Notes under the pieces: generated by a model
Seen by the model: only the letters and a program-made list of their open reading frames with translations
Told to the model about the DNA's origin: nothing
Database searches by the model: none
Source of the DNA: an uncultured Clostridia bacterium
GTDB taxonomy: Bacteria; Bacillota; Clostridia; Christensenellales; Aristaeellaceae
Direction: 5' to 3'
Length of the DNA: 44,095 nt
NCBI GenBank assembly: GCA_945928315.1
Contig: CAMENN010000012.1
Location: 1-44,095, forward strand
Translations under genes and position numbers: made by a program
Shown here: positions 1-9,264 of the stretch, one piece after another
Layout of the letters: each line of letters opens with the position of its first letter
How positions within the stretch are numbered: the stretch's first letter is position 1

Positions 1-52
1 AGGTTCTAGTGAAAGCAATTTCATGCAGGTTCAAGTCCTGTTTCCCGCACCA
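1..52 (+). tRNA. 3' part of a class II tRNA (long variable arm), probably tRNA-Leu; truncated by window start
   Basis: Variable-arm stem TGAAA-GCAA-TTTCA, T-arm GCAGG-TTCAAGT-CCTGT, acceptor strand TTCCCGC + A + CCA ending at 52. Isoacceptor not determinable because the anticodon is outside the window. Confidence 0.85.
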
Positions 53-57
53 TGATG

Positions 58-88
58 CCCGGATACCGAAAGGTATCCGGGTGTTTTT
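58..88 (+). terminator. Rho-independent terminator after tRNA
   Basis: CCCGGATACC-GAAA-GGTATCCGGG followed by TGTTTTTG. Confidence 0.85.
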
Positions 89-255
89 GCTTTTCCGGCA
101 TCGTGTGGGGAAGCGTGCAGCGGGCATGAGCGGGGAGCGGGATGACTCTAGCCTGTCTTCGTGAAGCGCCGGCGCGCCGCAGAAGCGCGAAGCGGCGCAC
201 GGACAAACGAAAACCCCCGGAGGCGCCCAGGCGGGACGCAAACCGGGGGTGTGGA

Positions 256-1707
256 TTATCGCAGATACCGCTTCTTCGGCGGGCGGATATCCGGGGCCTT
301 GGCGCGCTTTCTGCGGTGCTTTTTGATGAAGCGCATGATCAGCCACAGCGCTGCCAGCACGATGGCCGGGGGAACGAGGTAATCGAAGGAGAAGCGCGGC
401 CAGGGACTCTCATCCGCGGCGGTGTAGGCCTCGATCTGCTCCAGCGTCGGCGGCGCGTTTTCCCGCGCAGCGATGGAGCGCGTGGCGACCAGCTCGTAGT
501 CGGCCGTAGTGCCGTCCTCCGCGTAGAACGTGAGGATGCCCATCACGTCGCCCATGTTCACCGGGGCGCGGAACTCGCGCGTCCAGCGGATGACGGAGAC
601 CTCGCTGAAGTTCTCACGCAGCAGGTCGATCTTCTCCTGATTGCCGACGATCGTCATGTCGCGCGTCTCATCGACGGCGCGGATGCCCAGCGTCAGCTCG
701 CCGTGGCCGCTGTCCTCCAGCGAGAAGCCGGAGATGTCGATCACCCGCGGGCTCTCCGCGTAGAGCGATTCCGGGCTGATCGACTCCACCTGCGTGAAGC
801 CGTATTCCATCAGCTTCTTTGTGTCCGTCCAGCGGCCGGCCTTCGACGTGTAGAGCACGACGGAGATCAGCTCGATGCCGCCGCGCCTGGCGGAGCCGAT
901 GAAGCAGTAGCCTGCGGCGTTCGTAAAGCCGGTCTTGATGCCCGTGGCGGCGGAGTAGAAGTAGCTGTCCTCCGCCTTGAGGATCGACGTGCCGCCGACC
1001 AGCGTGCGCGCGGGGCGCATGTTCGTATCCGGCATGTCGTAGGTGGGCTTTGAAACGATCTCGCGGAAGAGGTCGTCCTTCATCGCCTCTTGCGCGATGA
1101 TGGCGAGGTCGCGCGCGGTCGTGTAGTGGTTGTCATCGTGCACGCCCGAGGGGTTCGCAAAGTGCGTGTCGGAGGAGCAGCCGAGCATCTGTGCCGTCTG
1201 GTTCATCAGGTCCGCGAAGGCCTCGATGCTCCCGCTGAGGTATTCGGCGATGGCGTTGGCGGCCTCGTTGCCCGACATGACGAGCATCGCGCCGACCAGG
1301 TCCTTCATGTTCACCTTTTCACCCGCGCTCAGCGGCACCTTCTGGTAACCGGAGGGCACCAGGTCGATGGCCTCCTGCGAGATGGTGACGACGTCGTTGT
1401 CAAGGTCCGCCATCTGCAGCGCGATGTAGCCGGTCAGAATCTTGGTGGTTGAGGCGGGGTAGAGAATCTCGTCGGCGTTCTTCTCGAAGAGCACCTCGCC
1501 GGTTGTCGCCTCGATGAGGATCGCGCTCTTGGCGACGAGCATGTCCTTGTCGAGCAGCTCCGGATGCGTTTCATCCCAGCGGATGGCGTCGTCGGGCAGC
1601 TTGGGATCGACCCAGACGTCCGCTGTGTCCTCCGCAAGGCCGGGCGGCGCGAGACAGCTTATACAAAGCGCGACGGCGAGCATCAGCGCAAACAGGCGAT
1701 GGGACAA
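256..1707 (-). CDS. Serine-type D-Ala-D-Ala carboxypeptidase (DacF/DacA-like PBP5 family)
   Basis: Signal peptide, STTK active-site motif (YPASTTKILTGY), SGN motif (VMSGNEAANA), KTG motif (GIKTGFTNAAGYC), C-terminal TM segment and basic tail. Confidence 0.93.
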   Translation of the reverse strand: MSHRLFALMLAVALCISCLAPPGLAEDTADVWVDPKLPDDAIRWDETHPELLDKDMLVAKSAILIEATTGEVLFEKNADEILYPASTTKILTGYIALQMADLDNDVVTISQEAIDLVPSGYQKVPLSAGEKVNMKDLVGAMLVMSGNEAANAIAEYLSGSIEAFADLMNQTAQMLGCSSDTHFANPSGVHDDNHYTTARDLAIIAQEAMKDDLFREIVSKPTYDMPDTNMRPARTLVGGTSILKAEDSYFYSAATGIKTGFTNAAGYCFIGSARRGGIELISVVLYTSKAGRWTDTKKLMEYGFTQVESISPESLYAESPRVIDISGFSLEDSGHGELTLGIRAVDETRDMTIVGNQEKIDLLRENFSEVSVIRWTREFRAPVNMGDVMGILTFYAEDGTTADYELVATRSIAARENAPPTLEQIEAYTAADESPWPRFSFDYLVPPAIVLAALWLIMRFIKKHRRKRAKAPDIRPPKKRYLR

Positions 1708-1915
1708 GCGATTTCCTCCATCATGGGTGTGTTTTGGCCAAAAAGGCCATACCTGCCCTTTAATATACCACTTTTGCCGGGAATTGTACAGATCAAGAAA
1801 CCGGATTCCCGCCCGGGAGAGGCATAAAAGGGGGAAATCTGCGGAAGAAATATTTCACAAACGACGTAAAGACCGGAAAATGTTACAAACAATGCGAAAA
1901 AGTATGTCCGGCACC

Positions 1916-1945
1916 TTGATTTCTATGGGCTTTTTGCGTTACAAT
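1916..1945 (+). promoter_or_regulatory. SigA-like promoter upstream of response regulator
   Basis: TTGATT (1916-1921), 18-nt spacer, TACAAT (1940-1945). Confidence 0.55.
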
Positions 1946-2004
1946 AGGTCTATATTCAGAGCATGGCGGATACTGCCCTCCGCGCTCGGGAATGGGGAAT
2001 AGAT

Positions 2005-2703
2005 ATGGCGAAAAGAATTCTGCTTGTGGACGACGAACCCCTGATTCTCAAGGGACTGAAATATTCGCTCGAACAGGACGGCTATCAGACGGACTCCGCG
2101 ATGGACGGCGAGGAGGCGCTGGAAAAGTTCTTTTCCGGCGAGTACGACCTGATCCTGCTGGACGTGATGCTGCCCGGCCTCGACGGCATTGAGGTCTGCC
2201 AGCGCGTGCGCGAGCGCTCCAACGTGCCCATCATCATGCTCACCGCCAAGGGCGAGGACATGGACAAGATCCTGGGTCTGGAGTACGGCGCGGACGACTA
2301 CATGACCAAACCGTTCAACATCCTGGAGGTCAAGGCGCGCATCAAGTCGATCTTCCGGCGCAGCGCGCCCGCCACCGTCGTGGAGGTGGAGGAGAAGCGC
2401 ATCGTGCGCGTGCGGGATCTGGAGGTCAACTGCCAGAACCGCACCGTGACGCTCGCCGGGCGTGCCGTGCGCCTGACGGCCAAGGAGTTTGACCTGCTTC
2501 AGCTGTTCATCACGCACCGCGGCAAGGTCTACAGCCGCGAGAGCCTGTTGGAAACGGTCTGGAAGTACGACTACATGGGCGATATGCGCACCGTGGACGT
2601 GCACATCCGCCGCCTGCGCGAGAAGATCGAGCGGGATACCTCCAGCCCGGAATTCATCCTGACCAAATGGGGAGTGGGTTACTATTTCACGGACAAGGAT
2701 TAA
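2005..2703 (+). CDS. OmpR/PhoB-family response regulator
   Basis: ILLVDDEP..LILLDVMLPG..MLTAKGE..ADDYMTKPF receiver plus winged-helix C-terminus (TVDVHIRRLREKIE); ATG at 2005 preferred over the upstream in-frame start at 1963. Confidence 0.95.
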   Translation: MAKRILLVDDEPLILKGLKYSLEQDGYQTDSAMDGEEALEKFFSGEYDLILLDVMLPGLDGIEVCQRVRERSNVPIIMLTAKGEDMDKILGLEYGADDYMTKPFNILEVKARIKSIFRRSAPATVVEVEEKRIVRVRDLEVNCQNRTVTLAGRAVRLTAKEFDLLQLFITHRGKVYSRESLLETVWKYDYMGDMRTVDVHIRRLREKIERDTSSPEFILTKWGVGYYFTDKD

Positions 2704-2716
2704 CCCGCTGCACTCC

Positions 2717-4153
2717 GTGCGAACCAAAATCCTGATCGCCTTCCTGCTGGTCATCGGCGCGTCATTCTATCTGGTGGCGGCGTCAACGATCCGCATGGTC
2801 GGCGATTCTCTTTTTGAGGACACGGTCCGCGCGCAGATGACGCACGTGGAGCAGCTGGCGGTGACGCTCGCGGAGCAGGAGATGCCCGCCGACGCGTTTT
2901 ATCAGCGGCTTTTGGAGGCGGCGCGCCAGAGCGGCGGCCGCCTTCTGGTCGTCGATACGGACGGCAAGGTGACGTTTGACACGTTCGACGAGCGCTGCGG
3001 CACGCGCCTGGCGCTCTCGGAGGTCTACGCGGTGCTGGACGGCGAGAAGGACGCCGACTACGGCTTCCATCAGCAGGACGGCGAGGGTCGCCGGCAGGCT
3101 GCCTCCGTGCTGGACAGGCTCAGCGGACGCGATCTGAACCAGATCTGGGTCGGATGCTTCTGCGCGGCGCTCTGGCGCGGGGGACAGCGCACGGGCGCGC
3201 TGGTGCTCGTCACCTCCGTGCAGGACACCGTTGATTCGCTGACCTCCATGCGCGACCAGATGCTCGGCGTGTTCCTGTTGGCGCTGGCGGTTGTGCTGGT
3301 GCTGGCGGGATTCATCTCGCGCATCGTGACCCGGCCGGTCCGGGAACTCTCCGACGGCATCGAGCGCATGAGCAAGGGCGACTATCAGCACCGCGTGCAC
3401 GTCCCGGGCAAGGGCGAGATGGCGCAGCTGGCCGCCGCGTTCAACCAGATGAGCGAGCAGGTGCACAACCTCGATGAGGCGCGCAACCAGTTCGTCTCCA
3501 ACGCCTCCCACGAGCTCAAGACGCCGCTGGCGACGATCAAGATCCTCGTGGAGTCGATGATGTATCAGGACGACATGGACCCGCAGCTGCGCAGGGAGTT
3601 CCTGGGCGACATCGACAAGGAGATTGACCGGCTGTCCTCCGTGGTCGGCGACCTGCTGACGCTCGTGCACATCGACAGCCACAAGCTGCGCCTGCGCCGC
3701 GAGATGATGCTCTTTGCCGACACCGTGCGCGAGAGCGCGGCGCGCCTGGCGCCGCTGGCAAAAAAGCGCGGACAGACCCTGACCACCGAGATCGCCGACA
3801 GCTGCGAGATGTTCGCCGATCCCGGCAAGCTCGCGCAGGTCTGCTACAACATCATCGAGAACGCCATCAAGTATACGCCCGACGGCGGCACCATCACCGT
3901 GACGCTTCATCGCATGGGCCGCGACGCCGTGCTGGAGATCAGCGACACCGGCGTAGGCATCCCGGCGGAGGACCTGCCGCACGTCTTTGACCGCTTCTAC
4001 CGCGTGGACAAGGCGCGCTCGCGCGACACGGGCGGCACGGGCCTCGGCCTGTCGATCGTCCAGCAGATCGTGCGCCTGCATGCCGGCTCCGTGACCGTCT
4101 CCTCCGAGCCGGGCAAGGGGACGACGTTCACCGTGCAGCTGCCCGTCAAGTGA
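2717..4153 (+). CDS. Sensor histidine kinase (HAMP, HisKA, HATPase_c)
   Basis: Two TM segments, extracytoplasmic loop, HAMP, H-box SHELKTPLATIK, N-box, DTGVGIP, GTGLGLSIV; GTG start. Confidence 0.94.
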   Translation: MRTKILIAFLLVIGASFYLVAASTIRMVGDSLFEDTVRAQMTHVEQLAVTLAEQEMPADAFYQRLLEAARQSGGRLLVVDTDGKVTFDTFDERCGTRLALSEVYAVLDGEKDADYGFHQQDGEGRRQAASVLDRLSGRDLNQIWVGCFCAALWRGGQRTGALVLVTSVQDTVDSLTSMRDQMLGVFLLALAVVLVLAGFISRIVTRPVRELSDGIERMSKGDYQHRVHVPGKGEMAQLAAAFNQMSEQVHNLDEARNQFVSNASHELKTPLATIKILVESMMYQDDMDPQLRREFLGDIDKEIDRLSSVVGDLLTLVHIDSHKLRLRREMMLFADTVRESAARLAPLAKKRGQTLTTEIADSCEMFADPGKLAQVCYNIIENAIKYTPDGGTITVTLHRMGRDAVLEISDTGVGIPAEDLPHVFDRFYRVDKARSRDTGGTGLGLSIVQQIVRLHAGSVTVSSEPGKGTTFTVQLPVK

Positions 4154-4164
4154 GGAGGATGCGC

Positions 4165-5169
4165 ATGAAGAAAGCGATCATGACGGTTCTGCTTGCGCTG
4201 GCGATCGTGCTCCTTGGCCCATCCGTGCGGCAGCTGGTGCAGGAAGCCGCTCAGGGCATGCGGCAGGAGGAGGCGGCGCCCGCCGTGCAGCAGGAGCCGC
4301 TGTTCACGCAGACGGAGCATGTGGCCTCCGATGAAATCGGGGTCACGCTCTATTACCGCTACGGGGAGACCGCCGTGCTGGGCATGGAGCGGCACACGTT
4401 CGATCTGCGCCGCGAGGAGACCGTCGCGCGCAGCATCGTCGAGCAGCTCGTCGCCGGGCCGGACAGCGCGCATGGCCGCCTGAGCGGCGTGTTCCCGCGC
4501 GATACGCAGGTGCTCTCCGTCACCGCGGAGGGCAGCACCGTGTATGTCACCCTCAGCGACGACTTTCTGGGCCGGCCGGATGGCGCGCCTGAGGACTGGG
4601 AGGACCTGAGCGATTGGCAGGAGGAGGCGACGCTGCGGCGCTGGCTCGCCGTGCAGTCCCTCGTCTGCTCTCTGACCGAGGGCGGACGCTATCAGCGCGT
4701 GCAGCTCTACGTCGCCCGGAGCGACGACGATGTGCCCGAGCGGATTCCGCTGTACTGGTTTGACCGGGACGTGCGGGACAGGACGGTCGTGCTGGCGGCC
4801 TGTTCGCGCGATGAGCAGGTGATCCTGACGCCGCAGCGCGCGATGCAGATGATCCTCGATGGCTGGCAGCAGCGCGACGAGGCGGCGGTGTATGCGCTGC
4901 TGTGCGCGGACGAGGACGGGCAGATGCTCACGCTCAGCGCGTTCGAGGCGAAGATGCGGGAGGCGGATGTCTCGCTGCTGACGGCGGAGATCTCCGGCGG
5001 CACGATCGACGCGACGGGCCGGGCGGCCACGATCGTGCTTGACGGCGCGATCCGCTCGAGCGACGGCGGCGAGGCACGGATTATCCGCGAGTCCGTGCCG
5101 CTGACGCTCGCGGGCGACAACTGGGCCATGCGCATGAGCACCTTCCTGAGCCTCGTCATCCGGGAGTGA
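4165..5169 (+). CDS. GerMN-domain envelope protein
   Basis: N-terminal membrane anchor; GerMN-type pattern (VTLYYRYGE..LVAGPDSAHGRLSGVFPRDTQVLSVTAEGSTVYVTLSDDFL..QSLVCSLTEGGRYQRVQLYVA); ATG at 4165 after GGAGGATGCGC. Confidence 0.8.
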   Translation: MKKAIMTVLLALAIVLLGPSVRQLVQEAAQGMRQEEAAPAVQQEPLFTQTEHVASDEIGVTLYYRYGETAVLGMERHTFDLRREETVARSIVEQLVAGPDSAHGRLSGVFPRDTQVLSVTAEGSTVYVTLSDDFLGRPDGAPEDWEDLSDWQEEATLRRWLAVQSLVCSLTEGGRYQRVQLYVARSDDDVPERIPLYWFDRDVRDRTVVLAACSRDEQVILTPQRAMQMILDGWQQRDEAAVYALLCADEDGQMLTLSAFEAKMREADVSLLTAEISGGTIDATGRAATIVLDGAIRSSDGGEARIIRESVPLTLAGDNWAMRMSTFLSLVIRE

Positions 5170-5223
5170 CAGGACGCCCGGAACCGGGCTGCATGCGATT
5201 CTTTCCATATATAAGGAGCACAC

Positions 5224-6738
5224 ATGAACACAACCACGATCCGCCGGGCGGCCTGCGCCCTGATGCTGGCCGGAACGCTTGCCCTGCTCACCGGCTGCGT
5301 CTCGCAGATGACCGAGCGGCCCGCGCAGGACATCTCGGCGATGGACATTCCGATCGACGCGCAGGCGCCGGAGGCCGACGCCTTTGCCGCGCGCGAGGAG
5401 ACCTTCGCGCTTTATTACCTCAGTGAGGACGGCGCACGGCTCCGGCCTGTCGTCCGGACCGTCACCGTCGAGGACGGCATGAGCCGCAGCGAGGCGGCCC
5501 TGCGCGCCCTCATGGACGGCCCGCAGGAGGGGGAGGACGGCGTGAGCTGGCCGGAGATCGGCCGTCTCACCGGGGCGCGGAGCTATGCGCTCTCCTGCGG
5601 CGTGGCGACCGTCGAGCTGCCCGCGCGGGCGCGCGCGCTCACCCCGGCGCAGCTCTACGCCGTGCGCATGGCCGTTGCCTGCACGCTGACCGAGTTCCAG
5701 GAGGTTTCCTACGTCAATGTGCTCGTCGGCGGGCGCGAGGAGGGGCTGGACCTCGCCGGAACGCTGGCCGTCGGCGCGCTTTCCCGCGCAGAGGACCTCG
5801 ACGTGGCCTCCCGCTTTGCGCGCCTCGATGAGCAGCGGCAGAGCGCGTCTGGCGGCATCACGCGCGACACCACGCTCTGGTTTCCCTCGCAGGACGGGCA
5901 GTGGATTGTGCCCCAGGTGCGCAGCGTGAGCTATTCCTCCGCCTCGGCGATCGACTACCTGTACACGCTGCTGGAGGAGCTGGGCGCCGGGACGGACCAT
6001 CCGATGGCCGCCGGGCTTCCCGCGCCGATGCAGTATATCGGGGAGATGCCCGAAATCGTGCGCACGGAGGACGGCGCGACCCTGGCCGTGGAGCTGCAGT
6101 TCGATGCGTCGCTCGATGCGGCGCTTGCAGAGGCCGGGCTCACCCGCAGCGTATACCTCGCGGCGCTGACCGATACGCTGATGGGCTTCATTCCCGGCAT
6201 CGACGGGCTGCGCGTGCGCATCGGCGGGGAGGCGGTTGAAGCGCTTGACGCGCAGCAGACGCCCCGCGGTGAAGCGCTCCTCTTTGCGGAGGGCATGATG
6301 ACCCGCGCGGACTTTGCGGGCTATGCCGGCGCACCGTGCACGCTCTATCTCCCGGCGGAAGGGGGGATTTGCGAGGTGTCCTGCGTCGTCGATCAGCAGC
6401 GGGCAAACAGCCCGCGCGAGCGGCTTGGCCAGCTGATGCGCATGGGCGCGCTGCCGCGGGGCCTGACCGACGCAGACGTGCTTGCCGTCGCGGTGGAGCC
6501 GGAGCGCGTGCTCGTGAACCTCTCCGGCGCGTTCGCCGAGGCGCTGTCCGGGCTGAGCGCGCAGGAGGAGCGCGCAGCCGTCTACGCGATGGTCAACACG
6601 CTCACGGAGTTCGCCGGGACGGACGGCACGCCCCAGCGCATCGCGTTCTTCTTTGACGGGGTGCAGCGGGAAAGCCTGGCCGGGGGCATCGAGATGCGCG
6701 GTGAGCTGATGAGAAATCCGGGAATGGTGGTGGATTGA
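5224..6738 (+). CDS. Lipoprotein with repeated GerMN-like domains
   Basis: Lipobox LLTGC; GerMN-like segments (FALYYLSEDGARLRPVVRTV..; LWFPSQDGQWIVPQVRSV..; C-terminal AVYAMVNTLTEFAGTDGTPQRIAFFFDGVQ..); RBS AAGGAG upstream. Confidence 0.8.
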   Translation: MNTTTIRRAACALMLAGTLALLTGCVSQMTERPAQDISAMDIPIDAQAPEADAFAAREETFALYYLSEDGARLRPVVRTVTVEDGMSRSEAALRALMDGPQEGEDGVSWPEIGRLTGARSYALSCGVATVELPARARALTPAQLYAVRMAVACTLTEFQEVSYVNVLVGGREEGLDLAGTLAVGALSRAEDLDVASRFARLDEQRQSASGGITRDTTLWFPSQDGQWIVPQVRSVSYSSASAIDYLYTLLEELGAGTDHPMAAGLPAPMQYIGEMPEIVRTEDGATLAVELQFDASLDAALAEAGLTRSVYLAALTDTLMGFIPGIDGLRVRIGGEAVEALDAQQTPRGEALLFAEGMMTRADFAGYAGAPCTLYLPAEGGICEVSCVVDQQRANSPRERLGQLMRMGALPRGLTDADVLAVAVEPERVLVNLSGAFAEALSGLSAQEERAAVYAMVNTLTEFAGTDGTPQRIAFFFDGVQRESLAGGIEMRGELMRNPGMVVD

Positions 6739-6740
6739 CG

Positions 6741-7754
6741 ATGGATCAGTGGGCGTTCTTTGACGAGCTGAAGGCGGGTACCGTCCGCAATGTCTACTGC
6801 TTTTACGGGCCGGAGGCGTACATCCGGCGCAGCGCGGTGGCAAAGCTGCGTGAGAAGGTGCTCATGCCGGGGCTGGAGGACATGAACGAGACGGTGCTCT
6901 CCGCGCCGACGGCCCAGCAGATCATCGAGAGCTGCGAGACGCTGCCGATGATGAGCGATTACCGGCTGATCATCGTGCGGGACTGCGCGCTCACGCAGAA
7001 CGGCAAGGCGAAGGACGAGGCGCAGGAGAGCGCCGCACTGTGCGAGTATCTGCCGCGCGTGCCGGAGACGACCTGCCTGCTGTTCGACCTGGGCGACGGC
7101 GTGGACAAGCGCAAGAAGCTCGCGCAGGCGCTGATGAAGCTGCCGGGCGCGGTCGGCTTCGACGCGCTCGACGATGCGCAGCTTGCCCGCTGGATGGGGC
7201 AGACGCTGCGCCCGCTGGGCAAGCGCATGGACCGCGCAGCGTGCGAGGCGCTCGCCTTTACCAGCGGCCGCGACCTCACGATGCTCTCCGGCGAGCTGCA
7301 GAAACTCGCGGCGTACGTCGGCGAGCGCACGGACATCACGACGCAGGACATCGAGCAGGTCGCCACGCACACGGCGGAGTGCACCGTGTTCGCCATGGTG
7401 GACGCCATCACCGAGGGGCGCGCGCAGCAGGCGTTCGAGCTGCTGGGCGTGCTGCTGCAGGGCGGCGAGCAGCGCATCGGCATCCTTGCGATGATCACGC
7501 GCCAGTACCGGCAGATGATGCATCTGAGCGCAATGCAGGGCGAGCGCACGCCGCAGGCGCAGCAGGCGAAGCTGCTGGGCGTTCCGCCGTTCGCCCTGAA
7601 CCGGCTGACGCGCCAGGTGGGCAGGCGCTCCTATGCGTCGCTGCGCGGATGCGTGGAAGCCTGCGTGCAGGCGGATTACGACATCAAACGCGGCGCGCTG
7701 CGCGAGGAGGCTGCGCTTGAGCAGCTGATGCTGCGGCTGCTCAGCGCGCGGTGA
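6741..7754 (+). CDS. holA: DNA polymerase III subunit delta
   Basis: VYCFYGPEAYIRRSAVAKLREKV N-terminus and overall HolA pattern (LAFTSGRDLTMLSGELQKLAAYVG; AFELLGVLLQGGEQRIGILAMITRQYRQ). Confidence 0.9.
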   Translation: MDQWAFFDELKAGTVRNVYCFYGPEAYIRRSAVAKLREKVLMPGLEDMNETVLSAPTAQQIIESCETLPMMSDYRLIIVRDCALTQNGKAKDEAQESAALCEYLPRVPETTCLLFDLGDGVDKRKKLAQALMKLPGAVGFDALDDAQLARWMGQTLRPLGKRMDRAACEALAFTSGRDLTMLSGELQKLAAYVGERTDITTQDIEQVATHTAECTVFAMVDAITEGRAQQAFELLGVLLQGGEQRIGILAMITRQYRQMMHLSAMQGERTPQAQQAKLLGVPPFALNRLTRQVGRRSYASLRGCVEACVQADYDIKRGALREEAALEQLMLRLLSAR

Positions 7755-7784
7755 CATGATGCTCAAAAGCACGAGCTATAAGCG

Positions 7785-7960
7785 CGAAGCGAGGAGGGGT
7801 CCGGGGACTGGTCCCCAGGCTAGGGGTTTGGGGGATGAAATCCCCCAACGTTCCCGAATCGCGAAGCGACCAAAGAAAAAGCAGTCAGGGAGCGAAGCGA
7901 TCCCCGAAGGCGGGCTTTCTCATGGCATGAGTCATCCTGAGCGCAGCTGACGCGAAAAAA
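7785..7960. repeat. Intergenic repeat/palindrome-rich element
   Basis: GCGAAGCG motifs (AGCGCGAAGCGAGG, TCGCGAAGCGACC, GGAGCGAAGCGATCC) and hairpins GGGGACTGGTCCCC and TTGGGGGAT-GAA-ATCCCCCAA; GCGCGAAGCGAGG shared with 10261-10310. Confidence 0.55.
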
Positions 7961-7999
7961 CCCTCCGCCGCATACGATAGAGCGGAGGAGGGATGTTTG

Positions 8000-8221
8000 A
8001 TGAAGAGCCTGAAAATGCAGGACCCGGCCCTCTCGGAGCGGGTCGTCTTTGCGCCGGCGCTCACGCCGATGGAGGCCGCGATGCTTCCGGCTATGCAAAG
8101 GCCCCGGTGCGGCGCGCTGGCCCTGGCGCGCGCATCGTTTGCGCCGGGAGAGCGCAGACGGGAGGAGGGGCTTCGCCTGCCAAGGCTGCCCGGCTGGGGG
8201 CCTCACCGGCAGAAGATCTGA
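8000..8221 (+). CDS. Possible small orphan protein (73 aa)
   Basis: ATG at 8000 with GGAGGAGGG about 7 nt upstream; no recognisable family; 3' end overlaps the convergent CAP gene. Confidence 0.35.
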   Translation: MKSLKMQDPALSERVVFAPALTPMEAAMLPAMQRPRCGALALARASFAPGERRREEGLRLPRLPGWGPHRQKI

Positions 8222-8721
8222 GTGACGTATACATATCCACCGGCTGTCACCGCGACGCCGACGCCCACCTTCGTGTAGGCGGTGGAGAGCACGTTGCGCC
8301 GGTGTCCGGGGGAGGAGAGGAACGCCGCCTGCGCCTTTTCCACGGTGCTGTGCCGGGCGATGTTTTCGCTCGCGGCGGTATAGCTGTAGCCGAAATGGGT
8401 CAGCATAGCGCGGACGTCGCCGTAGGTCGGCGAGGTGTGGGAGAAGTAGCCGCGGTCGAGCATGTCCTGCGATTTGATGCGGGCGATGCGCGAGAGCGCC
8501 GGGTCGATGGTCAGCGCAGGCAAATTGTACCGACCGCGGTCAGAATTCAGAAGATTTCCTGCTTCCTGCTCTTGCACTTGAAGGGAAGCTGATGTATAAT
8601 GTGCGTCGAACGCGGCCGCTTCGGCTTGGGGAGCACCGGCCGGGGAGAGGAGCAGCGCCATGACGGCGGCTGCCAGGAGCATGCGGGCGCGCCGCTTCGG
8701 TGCAAAACGGATGTGTCTCAT
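8203..8721 (-). CDS. Secreted CAP-domain (YkwD/SCP-like) protein
   Basis: Signal peptide; LLNSDRGRYNLPALTIDPALSRIARIKSQDM..YFSHTSP..ENIARH..FLSSPGHRRNVLSTAYTKVGVGV. Confidence 0.92.
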   Translation of the reverse strand: MRHIRFAPKRRARMLLAAAVMALLLSPAGAPQAEAAAFDAHYTSASLQVQEQEAGNLLNSDRGRYNLPALTIDPALSRIARIKSQDMLDRGYFSHTSPTYGDVRAMLTHFGYSYTAASENIARHSTVEKAQAAFLSSPGHRRNVLSTAYTKVGVGVAVTAGGYVYVTQIFCR

Positions 8722-8832
8722 GAAATACCTCCTTGGTGGGTTCCCTGACAGTGTAGCGCAGGCCGCGGGAAGGTTTCAATCATATTGGCAGGGAGCTGCC
8801 ATGGAAATATACGTGAATCGGGAGGAGAGCCT

Positions 8833-9231
8833 ATGGGCTTTATCAAGTGTCCGCGCTGCGAGCTCAACTACATTCAGGAGGATGAGCAGTACTGCCCGGT
8901 GTGCAAGCGCGAAATGAAGGGCGAGGCGCACGATGATCCGTTCGAGCTGTGCTCGATCTGCAACGAGAACCCGGTCATGCCGGGCAAGGACGTGTGCTAC
9001 ATGTGCTACAAGGAGATGACCCAGCAGCAGGGGCTGCGTGATGAGACGCTTGACGAGGCCGAGGCTCCGGACGTGAATCATCTCGACATGGAGGACGTCT
9101 CCGAGATGGAGGAGATCGAGCTCGACGGTCTGCCGGAGGATATGCCGGAGGACATCGGCGAGCAGATCTCCCTCGAGGAGGAAAAGAGCAAGGAGGACGC
9201 GGAAGACGACGAGGAGGAAGAGGACATCTGA
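8833..9231 (+). CDS. Zinc-ribbon protein with acidic C-terminal tail
   Basis: CPRCELNYIQEDEQYCPVC and CSICNENPVMPGKDVCYMCYKE pairs; Glu/Asp-rich tail; RBS GGAGGAG. Confidence 0.8.
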   Translation: MGFIKCPRCELNYIQEDEQYCPVCKREMKGEAHDDPFELCSICNENPVMPGKDVCYMCYKEMTQQQGLRDETLDEAEAPDVNHLDMEDVSEMEEIELDGLPEDMPEDIGEQISLEEEKSKEDAEDDEEEEDI

Positions 9232-9264
9232 TCCCGCCGCGATCCGCAGTCAGGAGGTAGGACT

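Noticed and set aside
142-1053. 303-aa plus-strand ORF
   Set aside because: Antisense to the D-Ala-D-Ala carboxypeptidase, which has all three catalytic motifs.
3997-6843. 948-aa minus-strand ORF
   Set aside because: Antisense to the two GerMN-type genes; composition bias only, no domain motifs.
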